Part shown: positions 40,901 through 51,442 of the stretch, in pieces | Numbering within the stretch: position 1 is the first letter of the stretch | How the letters are laid out: each line of letters begins with the position of its first letter | Assembly: GCA_949752745.1 (NCBI GenBank) | Contig: OX457026.1 | Span: 78,423,256 to 78,487,255 of the forward strand | DNA length: 64,000 nucleotides | Direction of reading: 5' to 3' | DNA from: Protula sp. h YS-2021 | Lineage: Eukaryota > Annelida > Polychaeta > Sabellida > Serpulidae | Made by a program: the position numbers and the translations under genes | The notes under the pieces: generated by a model | The model's database searches: none | What the model saw: only the letters and a program-made list of their open reading frames with translations | Told to the model about the DNA's origin: nothing

Positions 40901-43900
40901 TACAAAAACATTGAGGGATTATTCTAGAGTATTTTGTGTTCCCATTCCTGCGATTACCAATTCTGTTTTGTGTCCAGATACAGCCTTAAGAAAGACCCTG
41001 TCGTGCAGCCCTGCCCCACTAGATGCCCCTCTATTCTCGTGCAGGGTTGGGGCATCTTTCACTCCTTTAAGACATGATATGTTTACGCAGTTACTCAAAG
41101 GTTTTCTAAACACTCTCTCCCTGGACCCCTCACGGTACAGTGGCCATAGTCTCCGCCGAGGCGGAGCCACCTTTGCGCTAAAATATGGTTTGCCCCCAGA
41201 AATTATCAAGTCCCAAGGCGGTTGGTCTTCAGACTGTTACCTGAGATACATGGATATACCCCTAGAACTACGTTTAATTGCTCTCAGATGTTGGGGTCAA
41301 AAGTGTAAATAAAAAATAAAAAATGTTCTCCCTACCCCTACTATTTCTGAGTGATACTTTGGGCAAATTGCAAATTGCAATGCGTGTTGTTGAACGAAAA
41401 ATATTGTCATTGTTTCGTCAATTAACAATTTTCAACAAGAAAAAAATATCAACCAAATTTTAAATATAAAGCAATGTGTTTTATTGAGGCTACAGACTAA
41501 GTCCCTATGCGCTGTGTTTTCCTTCACTGCCATGAATGTTTAATTGTTAAATAATAATTTTATTTGTTTTTAAACTTACCGCGGTGTCACTGTGTAATGG
41601 TTCTAAAATCCTTTTGCTGTTTTCCTTTGCATCTATTGGTTAATAATTAGCGAACAGGGAAGTGGGGGCGGAGCACAGTCGGTAAAACTCCGGCAAAAGA
41701 GAGGGATACGATGCCTTTTGCCTGCTTACGCCCTAGCGCACGGGTCAACCCGCCTCCGTCCCCAAGCTTCCATCCTGGCTTTTATTTTTCAAAAAAAAAA
41801 ACAGCAGTTCACGTATAAGCGATAAACAAACGGTTCCCGTAGTACCGCGTCATCGATATGACGTGTCGGGGTACTTACGTAACAAACGTCACAGCTTATC
41901 ATTTTCGTATTTCATGTTAATTGACAATTTTCAACAAGAAAAAAATATCACCCAAATTTTAAATATAAAACAATGTGTTTTATTGAGGCTACAGACGAAG
42001 TCCCTATGCGCTGTGTTTTCCTTCACCGCCTTGAATGTTTAATGATTTAAAAAAATGGTCAAGTTCAAGTAAAGACCTCAAATTCAGAACTCCTTATGTA
42101 TCGGCAAGACATTGACACACCAACATCATCCCGATTAGCGCGTGTTTTTTTAAACAGCTGCAGAGGAACGAAACAAAGGGCGGAGATTATCTTTTGTGGC
42201 ACAATGACTCTGAAATCTGGCATCTAAAGACAGTGATGGGAAGTAATTGAAAGAGTCTTTGCAATGAGTAAAACATCAAGGCAGTGATTGGTACAAACAG
42301 GGATTATCCTGTGGTACAGTGCTTCCGAAATCTCAAGAGAGTGATGGGGAGTAATTGAAACAAAACGTCAGGGCAGTTATCTGTAAAAACACAATGAAAG
42401 TTGTTTTTTTTACTTGTTATTTTATTACATTTTTTATTAAATAATTAAAACTGAAAATCCTTGAAAAAATTCCCAAGGCCCTTTTGTCCAACTTTTCATT
42501 TTTGGCCGTTTTGGAAAAGGCCTTTTTGGTAAAAGGCCGTGTTGGGAAAGGCCCAGATGTCCAAGGCCCCTTTGTCCAAGATCCATCTGTCTGAATACCG
42601 ATCCTACCATATGGATTCTACCAGTTGAGAAAGCTAAGCTAGTATGACTCAGAGAAGGTAAACGGTCATCTGTCCCCCGGTCAACTGCCCCCCAGTCAAC
42701 TGCCCCCCTTTTTTGCAACCCGGTCGACTGCCCCCCCCCTGCAATTTGACGGGGTCGCCATCTGCCCCCCCCCCCTCCTTTTTTAGTGGAAAAAAAATTC
42801 CTTAAAAAAATTAGACAATCGTGGTGTCCCCGTCTACTTCGTCTCTGAAACAATTGATCTTCATTGATCTATTCACCAATATTGATCTTAGGAGAGACTG
42901 ATCCGTAAACTAATTGCAATTCTAATTGCAATTAGTTCCCTATTGGTGAATTGCAATTTACCGAGGTGCAATACATTCAATAAAATAAATATAATTTTAT
43001 TTATTGTGTCTTTGTAAGCCAAGAACCCAAGAAAAAATAGTATATGGAGGGGGCAAGCGACTACCCCTCCACTTTGAAGGGGGGAGGGCAGTCGACCGGG
43101 TTGCAAAAAAGGGGGGCAGATGACAGGGGGGGCAGTTGACCGGGATTCCTCAGAGAAGGCTAATGCTGCATCTCCCGTAACGAACGAGGCTTGTTCGAGA
43201 CTTGCATTTTGATTGAAAGATTGAACGGAATTGACTGCTGCAACTCAACATGCACCCAATACATTTTTCTTACTCAGGAAGGACCTGCAGCGGGCAATCA
43301 GTATTGCAAGGGATTATCTCGTACAGGCGTTTTTCGTTTTTGCGTGATTTGGAGTTTCACTACTGTGTCTCATACTACATTTTGTCATCTCAATAAACAT
43401 TGGACTTTGATACAACGTTGATTTGAGGTTCCTATCGAATTGCAACATTGACTGGTTGTAAGTGGTCGTGTGCATAGATCAACGTCTAATCAACGTCTCT
43501 GACAGAGCTTTGAATAGACGTTGCATAAGCAACATTGTTTAGCCGTTGCTTTTGGTCACACCCAACTTACTTTGACGTCTAATCAACGTCTTTAGTGCAA
43601 CGTTGAATAGACGTCGAAAAATCGATGTTGTTTAGGCGTCCGGGTCAAAACCAAATAGCAACGTCGTCATGTTATCGATAACTGGAAATGGAAACCGTGA
43701 GAGGTCAGTTCGAAAACAGACTTAAATGGAGAAGCAAAATACGCTAATTTCCAATGTGGCAATGTTTACTGGGATTGTCTAATTACAAATCACAGTTTCA
43801 TTATTTATCTTTGTTTTAGTTTCATTGTCCGGGAAGGAATTTTTATTGCTTGCAAAATTCTTTCAAATGTGATGGATACGTGGATTGTCCGGACAAGTTT

Positions 43901-45760
43901 GACGAGTCTAATTGTGGTATGTATCAACTCAAACGTGATTCTCTGAATAATAATCCTACACATGTTGCCATACATGCGTGCAATTTGATGCACCGCGTTT
44001 TTTTTTTTTTTTTGTATGTATCTAATTATTATTTGTGTAGCTTTCTGTCAGTTCCTATGTCTTCCTTTGACACCAACCGCAGGATGGTGATATTGTTTTG
44101 TTTGTTTTTTTTTGTTTTTTGTTTTTTTTTTTGTATGTATCTAATTATTATTTGTGTAGCTTTCTGTCTGTTCCTATGTCTTCCTTTGACACCAACCGCA
44201 GGATGGTGATATTGTTTTGTTTGTTTTTTTTTGTTTTTTGTTTTTTTTTTGTATGTATCTAATTATTATTTGTGTAGCTTTCTGTCTGTTCCTATGTCTT
44301 CCTTTGACACCAACCGCAGGATGGTGATATTGTTTTGTTTGTTTTTTTTGTTTTTTTTGTTTTTTTTTGTATGTATCTAATTATTATTTGTGTAGCTTTC
44401 TGTCTGTTCCTATGTCTTCCTTTGACACCAACCGCAGGATGGTGATATTGTTTTGTTTGTTTTTTTTGTTTTTTGTTTTTTTTTTTGTTTTTAGTTCGTA
44501 CAGGATCAAAACAATCCGACGAAGGTGAGCGGCTTGACACAGTGACGCGACAGCTACAAAGCCAACTCTACCACACGCTCCTGATCCAGGTATGCCATAT
44601 GGATGCCTCACACGCACTGCAGCAGAACTGAATTTATTGGTCAACAAAACATGATTATTAGGGCCCATCCGGCGATAGCCGGAGGACCATATAGTAATTG
44701 ACTTGTCCGTGCGTGCGTGACCAATATAAAAATTTCTGTTAATGCCTGGAAACGTGTTTTATGATGTAATAAGGTGATTTTAAAGAAAATTTATTCGCCC
44801 GTTGTGCATGCGTGCGTGCACACTCAAAGAGTTTTGTAGACCGAATTTGTCCTAAGGATTTGCTTCGATCAGCCCGAAATCTATATGGATCGAAAGCTGA
44901 TGGGACATAGTTGTGCACCTACCCTTAGGGCAGACGTTGCTTAATCTGTCTTGTCCGTGAGAGAGGTCCAAACATAGGCCAAGAACGCATAGTTAGCGCG
45001 ATTTATGGGTTTTGTAAACTTAACTTTTCCTAGGATTTTGCTTTGATCAATCTGATATACAGTGAAACCCCGCTATTAGGGACAAAAAGTGACTGAAGAA
45101 CTTTGTCCTTAATGGCGGGGTGTCCCTAATTTCGAGGTCCTGTTCAATCTGACAACTACAACTAAAATCTTTGGCTATTTTTTTACACTTTTTCCATCAC
45201 TAGCTTTGATTATTTTAACTTTATCAGATAGCGAAAGTTCGTTCCGTTTTCTTTTCACATCACCGATATTCATACTTAACACCTTGTATAACATTTTAAC
45301 TGAGTAGAAAGACAATGAATTACTTGTTCTTGTATACGAATTTCATCAGACGGAGCACAAGTCAGTAGGGTTTAGTAGTATAAAGCTTCTTTCTTAAGTA
45401 CACATCTTTTGTAATAAGCCCTATTGTCTTTACATTCATTGTGTTCAATATAATGTACTCAAAACCCACAGATAACAATAGCGAAAAAACAAACACTACC
45501 GAGTATGAAACTGATAGGGGTTGTTTACACAACGTACAACATATGGACAGCATTTTGACTGTCCGCAATAGAGGGGTTGTTTTAAATGTGTAACCGTACT
45601 TACGGGATAAAAAGAGTGTCCCTAATTCTGAATAGAGGGGTGTCCACAATAGAGGGGTCTAGATATAACAGAACTCTATGGCCTTTTAAAACAGACTGAA
45701 AAATGCTGTCCATAATTCAGGGGTGTCCAGAATAGAGGGGTGTCCATATCCGGGGTTTTA

Positions 45761-45838
<78 letters not shown>

Positions 45839-45847
45839 AACAGGGCT

Positions 45848-45893
<46 letters not shown>

Positions 45894-46939
45894 GAAGAAG
45901 AAGAAGAAGAAGAAGAAAGAAGAAGGAGAAAAGAGGAAAAAGAGTGAGAGAGGAAGAGACAGAGAGAGAGTGAGTGAGAGAGAGAAAGAGAGAGAAATGT
46001 ACCTCCAGAATACGGGGACCATTTTGCTAAAACAACAGTATTGGGGAGACCAAAAAGTAGGTCCCCTTAATTCTTAGCGTACTTAAAGGTAACGGTTATG
46101 AAACTGCACAGCAAGCAAAAAACGAATGATTCTCTAGCATTGAATATAGTATATTTTGTTTTAAAATTAAATTTGTGTGTTGCCACTTGATAACAAACTT
46201 TTAATTTGATCCTAAACTTTATACCGTGTATAAACACAAGTGCCGAAAAATCAACTTTAAAGAGATCAGAGAAAACTGCCGCTTTTATTTAAAATCCGCT
46301 ATATATTATGTGTTAAAAATTTATGGCAATCAGTATTTTTTGCCTTAAATGCTCAAGATGTTTACACATGGTTTAGCACGAAATTGAAGCAAAAGATAAT
46401 TTAGCACCAAGGCCTTTTTCTAAAAAAAAGGGTGGGGGGGGGGTGTTTAATGCAAGAATGGTCAAGCTGCGCCAGCAGTGTGCGGATCTCCGACTGTGCC
46501 CTTCTGTTCTTTTCTTTTCTTCTTTTTTTTTTTTTTTGCAGCGAAAGAAAGAAGCCCAAGAAGAAATTAACGCACATTTAGCACTTAGAGAGAAACGAAT
46601 CAGCTTGGTAATATTTTTCAAACAAAAATCATTTTAATTTGAATATTACTTGATGTACTTCATAACTTTAGAACAGAGAAAAACTTTTACTACTATTCTC
46701 CTTTTACAGCAGTTAAAACAGAAGGTAATGAATTATATGAAATAATAATACTTAATCAAAACAAATTCTGTACTTTTCAATTTTAGGCGAAGAAGATGGA
46801 GATGGTTTTATACGAAGGACTGAAGAGCAACGGGGGTGTGGGGCCACACATGGGGCGCCTTGATGGACAAGTAATCTATTTGGAAGTTTTACGAAGTGTC
46901 GCAGAAGAAATGAAAGATGAAATGTTGGATGAAAAGTGA
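31929..46939 (+). CDS. LDL-receptor class A (LDLa) multi-domain protein, multi-exon, 5' end not found
   Basis: Phase-compatible exons are 31929-32051, 32268-32602, 32771-32935, 33391-33568, 34080-34219, 43820-43916, 44495-44589, 46542-46607, 46710-46724 (15 nt) and 46787-46939, ending in TGA. All have GT/AG borders; the 32268 acceptor is weakest. The first exon is Cys-rich. The second has a Gly/Ser linker, then an LDLa-like module (CPNHDVCVP...DCPDQMDE). Further LDLa modules follow, some split by introns. The module across 34219/43820 is textbook ([12 protein letters not shown]...[16 protein letters not shown]). The last exons encode a charged, helical C-terminus with no membrane segment. LDLa modules bind Ca2+ and ligands outside the cell. 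A poly(A) signal aataaa lies near 47117. Confidence 0.8.
32970..33127. mobile_element. Short pogo-like MITE (tentative)
   Basis: CAGTGAGTGGGAACC at the left and GGCTTTCCACTG followed by TA at the right look like pogo/Tigger termini. The interior has gataggaccac-type sequence common to such MITEs. The left TA duplication is not exact. It sits in an LDLa-gene intron. Confidence 0.35.
34950..35370. mobile_element. Pearl-like element
   Basis: Two core repeats of about 170 bp (gtgtgtaaaatttg...atcg.c..c.cgttattgagaaatcgctgctgac) are followed by gacggacggacagacagacc and a short tail. It lies in the large LDLa intron. Confidence 0.55.
35494..36403. mobile_element. Pogo-like MITE containing a pearl-like element
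   Basis: The left end TA|CAGTGGAACC and right end GTTCCACTG are inverted repeats. gatcagaaccacc and attggaccac are typical pogo/Tigger-MITE text. Inside, 35640-36375 is a pearl-like unit with (GTCT/GTCC)n, three core repeats of about 175 bp and a catatcccccacgggggata hairpin. The right TA is not preserved. Confidence 0.45.
36420..37510. repeat. AT-rich DNA with TTGATATC-type dispersed repeat
   Basis: Several ttgatatc copies and gaacgccattccataggatt (about 36658) match similar text near 25.5 kb. Nothing coding is seen. Confidence 0.4.
37911..38294 (+). CDS. Ngaro first ORF: SAP-like domain plus coiled coil
   Basis: A 127-residue frame right after A1. Residues about 12-45 ([18 protein letters not shown], then [10 protein letters not shown]) match a SAP DNA-binding motif. 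A Glu/Lys/Leu-rich coiled coil follows ([20 protein letters not shown]). It probably forms the N-terminal part of the Gag-like protein; a break separates it from the next frame. SAP in such elements may guide nuclear or chromatin binding (inference). Confidence 0.6.
   Translation: MEHLAYCESELKSIRSSELKDILRSYGISCKGNKQELITRIISNTIRRENPMDNGKESDSEVDSLESELLRLREEKKQLMLKKKIKALQQENDDLKADINGDASPAAQRKGSLPGAVTEPITPSTLS
38479..39144 (+). CDS. Ngaro Gag-like protein with CCCH zinc finger
   Basis: A 221-residue open frame with no signal peptide. The N-terminal part ([20 protein letters not shown]) is unknown. Near residues 113-140 a CCCH finger is visible ([19 protein letters not shown]) with an extra ACSSC. 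Such fingers bind RNA and act as a nucleocapsid. The C-terminus is charged. The frame ends just before the reverse-transcriptase lead-in. Confidence 0.6.
   Translation: MLVSSGKRVTPENTTLAPWIKGHNRIYDILSKTGTFSTQEDREGYHMYAVKFGDMCEHYPVKRCMRYNYEYSQRVHAGQLRWGGDDTHLMGICIFSSAFENNNNGVPRTNKPVLRDHTGIEICRNYNSKRGCQRASCKFSHACSSCFKPHPDPDREFILSGLENGFDIVNDHLEKIERSEAQNSRSAEITHRKAVEREILNEIKLGRYEVVSEKPTIISPP
39144..40363 (+). pseudogene. Ngaro reverse transcriptase-RNase H, broken
   Basis: The lead-in ([23 protein letters not shown]) is followed by an in-frame TAG at 39312-39314 just before QAYRHVPL. The catalytic YIDDF motif lies near 39521. A frameshift near 39770-39800 moves the reading frame before RNase H, which shows ACIYTDSS and [11 protein letters not shown]. 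At least one stop and one frameshift inactivate it. The order RT then RNase H fits DIRS/Ngaro elements. Confidence 0.8.
40475..41312 (+). pseudogene. Ngaro tyrosine recombinase, frameshifted
   Basis: The N-terminal core-binding domain ([31 protein letters not shown]) is in the frame to 40927. The catalytic domain continues in another frame from about 40911, with [15 protein letters not shown] and [18 protein letters not shown], which supply the H-x-x-R pair and the nucleophile Tyr. In Ngaro this enzyme inserts the circular cDNA instead of an integrase. A frameshift at about 40900-40925 breaks this copy. Confidence 0.82.
42658..43148. mobile_element. 491-bp inverted-repeat element with GGTCAACTGCCCCCC-unit termini
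   Basis: Left terminus GTAAACGGTCATCTG and right terminus (reverse complement) GAATCCCGGTCAACTG both continue as tandem ggtcaactgcccccc units and a shared ttttttgcaacccggtcgac block. A perfect 10-bp target duplication ctcagagaag flanks it (42648-42657, 43149-43158). It is nonautonomous and lies in the LDLa intron. Confidence 0.82.
43420..43680. repeat. Short repeats of aacgtctaatcaacgtct type
   Basis: Several copies of caacgtctaatcaacgtct with tagacgttg. A weakly similar aacaacgatgtgtgatcaac lies near 37040. No gene is seen. Confidence 0.45.
44010..44490. repeat. About 118-bp tandem repeat abutting a splice acceptor
   Basis: Four copies of gtatgtatctaattattatt...ggatggtgatattg plus a long T/G-T tract. 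The last T-tract forms the polypyrimidine tract of the acceptor for LDLa exon 44495-44589. Confidence 0.9.
44650..45058. other. Intronic DNA, nothing identified
   Basis: Resembles dispersed repeat text (gcccatccggcgatagccgg), but no boundaries are clear. Confidence 0.35.
45060..45763. mobile_element. Pogo/Tigger-like MITE (704 bp)
   Basis: TA|CAGTGAAACCCCGCTATTAG at the left and ccggggttttactg|TA at the right are inverted termini with TA target duplication. Internal repeats of gggtgtcc.aatagaggggt are typical of pogo-derived MITEs. It lies in the LDLa intron before the exon at 46542. Confidence 0.8.
45764..45990. repeat. (TA)n then (GA)n/(GAA)n microsatellites
   Basis: About 72 bp of TA start at the MITE's TA duplication, then GA and GAA/GAGA runs. 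ORFs across it are artefacts. Confidence 0.95.
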
Positions 46940-47985
46940 TGTGGTTATTTTTCTTCTTTTTTTTCTAGTACACACCAGATTATGTAACTCTGATATTCAA
47001 TATAGAACTCGTTGTGTTAAAAAAGGCGATATTATTTAATGATAACAAGGGAATAATAAGATGGAAAATAGGCACTGGTATCAATAGTCTTTAGCAGGCT
47101 TATATTTGTGACTCTAATAAACAATGTTTGCCGCCAATTTTTAGCATAGGATTACCATGTATGATTACGTTCTGCCTCCGACAAAAATACTTCAGTTGTT
47201 TTGATATAGTGTTGATGCACTGAGTCACATATCGGTTATCACGATCAGATCTCATATGCCACAGTGTGTTTGTGAGGATTTTGACCCTATGGTGGTATTA
47301 ACGAATGATGGCTATATGACTGTAGACATGGTCTCTAAACTATATGGTCACCGTATGGTTCTTCTTTTTCTTATTTTGCTGCCTTTTGGTAGCTGGTACA
47401 TCTTGGCTAACCACATTCCAGTGTTACAGACAGAATATTTTACGAACCATATGGATATTTTGTTGCCTTAATATTTGTGTAATCGATGTATTTACTAATT
47501 CAGATGAGATCTGCAACATGCATATTCTGTATTATATGTCATTGAAAGTTTTCATTCTCGCATAACTCATACAATGGCAAATAAACGCAATATAAAACAC
47601 TACGTTTATTTTAACTCTGCATATTCTGCAATGAGTTTTAATATTTAAGTTGTTGCTATAAATTATGGAATGTTTTTTTTTCACTTTACTGGTTTCGATT
47701 GATTAAATGCGTACTTAATTCTGATATCAGGAGTCCCAATTATTAATCCCAGAAATGACATAAATAGCATCTCTAAGTAACAATATTGATATCTGATATT
47801 AGTTATTTATTTATGCAAATTTACCATGGCTGCCTTTGAACAACACCACATCTTATAATAGTATCTTAAAAGCCAGCGTTATAATAAGCATCATCACCAT
47901 TTATTAGTTATTTATTTATGCAAAAAAAATACCTCCAGCTCTTCGCTGTATCATTTTAGATTATTAAAATTAATGAGTTACGTTC
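46940..47985. other. 3' flank of the LDLa gene
   Basis: Aataaa near 47117 is the probable poly(A) signal. The rest is AT-rich with TTGATATC/TGATATC motifs near 47725-47805. No gene is seen. Confidence 0.45.
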
Positions 47986-47989
47986 TTGT

Positions 47990-48320
47990 CATCACCTGTC
48001 CTGTCATTACCTGTCAAGTCATCACCTGTCACGTCATGACCTGCCATGTCATTACCTGTCATGTCATCACCTGTCATCATTACCTGTCATGTCATTACCT
48101 GTAATGTCATCATCTGTCATGTCATTACCTGTCATGTCATCACCTGTCATGTCATTACCTGCCATGTCATCACCTGCCATGTCATCACCTGTCATGTCAT
48201 TACCTGCCATGTCATCACCTGCCATGTCATCACCTGTCATGTCATTACCTGCCATGTCATCACCTGTCATGTCATTACCTGCCATGTCATTACCTGTCAT
48301 GTCATTACCTGCCATGGGAT
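47990..48320. repeat. 15-bp minisatellite
   Basis: About 22 units of gtcatYacctgYcat. The open frames on both strands are periodicity artefacts. Confidence 0.95.
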
Positions 48321-48542
48321 TATACAGAGAGACCCCCGCTAAGCGTGTGCTTCCAGTTAATTGAAATCTTTGCAATATGTTCGCGATTTCATGATATACT
48401 AAAACACATGAAACTAGATGTTCGTAATAATGTGCACTTTTTGAAGATACCGTTCCACAGAAAAAAAGAATGTCGTTTCATTGCGATATTTTTATTCTTT
48501 GTTTTTGCACTTGTTTGTTTCTTTTGTTGTTGTTTGCGTGTT

Positions 48543-48770
48543 TTAGAGCAATACTAATTTCTTATGGTCAAACACCTTGTGTAAAAAGGCTGATTTCTTA
48601 TCTTGCTTAATAACACTATGACAACACCAGGAAATGCACACATCTTTTAATTCTATGTAGTCATTGCCTGGGCACCCAGAAGTAAACTTTCTACACAAGC
48701 TGTCCCGTCCCTGTTTCCCTAAAAAACAAGATGTGGCAATAAGAAAAAAACGAAGCAACGCATTAAACAT
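48543..48770 (-). CDS. Possible small secreted Cys-rich protein or exon
   Basis: A 75-codon frame starts with a signal-peptide-like hydrophobic segment (MFNALLRFFLIATSC) and has six further Cys (one adjacent pair, WCC). A splice-acceptor-like tcttgttttttag lies inside it (about 48721), so it may instead be a downstream exon of a - strand gene. Its neighbour at 49334-53089 is also a secreted protein on -. Weak evidence. Confidence 0.3.
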   Translation of the reverse strand: MFNALLRFFLIATSCFLGKQGRDSLCRKFTSGCPGNDYIELKDVCISWCCHSVIKQDKKSAFLHKVFDHKKLVLL

Positions 48771-49333
48771 GGCAAATTTTGACAGAACCGTTTTGAGTAC
48801 TACATTTAAAAAAAATCAAAAATGTTTGATGATCTTAGTGTGAAAATACGAAAGAAAATCCCGGACTGCCGGGGCGATCAAATCAGAGTTTTAACTGCGA
48901 TACACTGGCGGGAAAATACATGGGATCACTTTAGTTCAGTTCCAATAGCGGTCCTATCTTCGGAGCAACACTGTACATCCGAAAACGGCGTGAGGGGCCT
49001 AACCCCTTTTCTTATTGAAATTTCAGTTACTCTCCTCCTCCACCCCCTTTTCCCAACCTTCACTTATCAAACAGTTCCAAAATAAACCAATGATTACCTC
49101 TTGGAAGTGTCCTATGCCTCCCAAGGCAAATACCGAGGGACCTGGAAATAGGACCAGCAACTGGGATTCACTAAAGTGGTCCGTTTTCCGCGCTTTGATC
49201 CCGTATCTGCATCAAATTGCCTTGAAATGACTCATGATTGTGACACCTCGGGTAATTTCAATGAGATTCATATCAAAGTTGTACATTAACACCTCAGTGA
49301 CAAGTTTTAAATACAAACGAAATTGACAAAATT

Positions 49334-51379
49334 TTAAACTGCTGTTGGCTGCGTGGTCATTCGAGCGGTGGTTACAGCGCTCGCCTTCACTTTTTTCCCT
49401 TCCCCCTTTCCGCTTTTCTTTCCTCTTGGTTTTGAACCTTTTTTGCTCCCTTTTCCTTTTGCTTCCTTGGTCGCCTTGGGCCCTCTTCCTTTTGGTTGCT
49501 TGGTCGCCTTGGGCCCTTTTTCTTTTGCTTCCTTGGTCGCCTTGGGCCCTTTCTTTCCTTTGTTTTTCCTTTGTTTTCCTTTCTTCTTTCCTTTCTTTCC
49601 GCGACCTGTCTGCCCTTCTGATGTCACGTGATCTGTTAACTTTTGCAAAGCCTCGGCAAACAGTACAATTTCATTCTGTAGCTGGGAACGGCCTTTGGAT
49701 ACGGTGCCACCGGAAGTGCCCTTTCCCACGTCTTTTGACCCAACACTGGGCGTTGGATCTGTGTTCCCAACCTGTCGTCGCCTGCGCCTTCCGTTTTTGC
49801 TCTTTTTCTTTTTCCGTTTAGAACTTTTTCTCTGTTTCGTAGCTGCTTTCTTTTTAGCTTTCCCTGTATTTTCTCCTGCTTCTCCCTCGTTTGCGCATTC
49901 TTCTGGTCCAAGTGATTCCGCCAGGACCATAGGCCCGCTGGCATCATTTTCTTCATCGATACAGCTTTCCTCTTCATCATCTTCTTCCCAGTCATCCCCA
50001 AAGGTAGCCCCAAGTAACCGGGCCTCCTGTCTCAGCTGCATTGTTAACTGGTACACTTTTTGCAAGAGATCCCTTATCTCACCTAGAGTGGTCTCGGAAA
50101 GCCCAAGGTGCCTGCTCTGTAACTGCCAAACTAGCTGATTCCCTACCCGCATGAAAAACAGCGATGCTTGTAAATATGTCCGCCCATTCGGAGAAATGGC
50201 GGAATTGATTTCATTCTCAAGGTGACCGAGCGCTTGTTGCAATGACTGCAATATCTGCGAGGTTGCTGTAGATCCAAACCGGTTTTGAAACCCAAACCAT
50301 GCTGTATTTTGAGAGGCGGCGTTGCTTTCTGCATTTTGCACCTGTGTTATCACTCCATCCAGTTGCTGGTGTATTGCAGGTAGAAGCTCTTGTATTGTTG
50401 GCTGCACCGACGGCTCCGCTGCTGTTTGTGGCTGTACGGTAGATGTAGCAGATCCAGGGTCGTTTCCTGTTTGCCGCTTTCGCCTCTTTCTTCCTGGAGC
50501 ACTTGAGATTGTTTGGGGACTGGAAGTTGATACTACTGGCGTTGTTTGGCTGTTGATAGGTAAAGGACTCGTGCTCTCTGAACCTTGCGACTGACCAAGC
50601 ATCGTTAACGGACTCGTGCTCTCTGAACCTTGCGACTGACCAAGCATCGTTAACGGACTCGTGCTCTCTGAACCTTGCGACTGACCAAGCATCGTTAACG
50701 GACTCGTGCTTTTTGAACCTTGCGACTGACCAAGCATCGTTAACGGACTCGTGCTCTCTGAACCTTGCGACTGATCAAGCATCGTTTGCAAAGAAAATAA
50801 TATTTCGTCCAGTTCGATTTGCGTGAGTTCTTGAAACTGCGCGCTGTTTTGTGCTGATTTGTTTTTCTTTCTTTTCTTTTTGTTCTTTTTCTTTTTCGCA
50901 GCTTTAGCGGTAACACGATTTTGCAGCTGATCCAACAAATCTTGGACTGATGCCAACGACTGAATGATTTCTGTGACGCCTCCGCCTTCACCCTGCGATT
51001 GTAGATCAATGTCACCATTCAGCAGCTGCGTAGTCACTTCTCCCAGCAGCTCCTGTGCTAGCTGTACAATCTCGACCGTTTCATTATTGTACAGGTCCGG
51101 TCCTTGCGCCAGGACGTGTTCCAGGAGTTGTTCTATAAGCTCCAGAAGGCCAGGGATATCCGAGCCTAATGGTGGCACCCCGGTTGTTTCCCCCTCCTCT
51201 TCCTCCTCGCTTGCTTCTATCACTACCGGCGTGCAGAAGGTGATCTGCTGCGTGACATTGCGATGGGACATCGTGTAGCTGTACGAGCAGGTGGCGTCGC
51301 ACAGACAGTCCGCCGTGTGTTGTCCATCCACGGCGCAAGAACGTCGAGACTACAACCAATCAATAACCAAACTACAATG

Positions 51380-51442
<63 letters not shown>

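Larger units (their letters stand above)
37695..42043 (+). mobile_element. Ngaro-type (DIRS superfamily) tyrosine-recombinase retrotransposon
   Basis: Split direct repeats give the order A1 (37695-37907), coding region, B1 (41417-41544), A2 (41544-41748), B2 (41915-42043). A1/A2 and B1/B2 are each near-identical, the signature of Ngaro elements. The frames are SAP-like/gag, CCCH-finger gag, reverse transcriptase-RNase H and tyrosine recombinase; no methyltransferase is seen. Several stops and frameshifts mark this copy as inactive. Confidence 0.88.
37528..42598. mobile_element. Inverted-repeat (MULE-like) element with GGACAAAAGGGCCTT-unit termini, hosting a Ngaro retrotransposon
   Basis: The left end GAATCCGGGACAGAAGGGCC and the right end (reverse complement GTATTCAGACAG...GGACAAAGGGGCC) are built of tandem units like ttggacaaaagggcc. 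Flanks ggatcctgcc (37518-37527) and cgatcctacc (42599-42608) form a 10-bp duplication with two mismatches. The inner 37695-42043 is a nested retrotransposon, so the original element was about 0.7 kb and nonautonomous. Confidence 0.65.

Noticed and set aside
45717..46077. ORFs of IYIYIY and EREREK repeats
   Set aside because: Translations of TA and GA microsatellites.
49345..49821. + strand frames opposite the Lys-rich protein gene
   Set aside because: Antisense shadows of a low-complexity coding region with splice-supported opposite strand.
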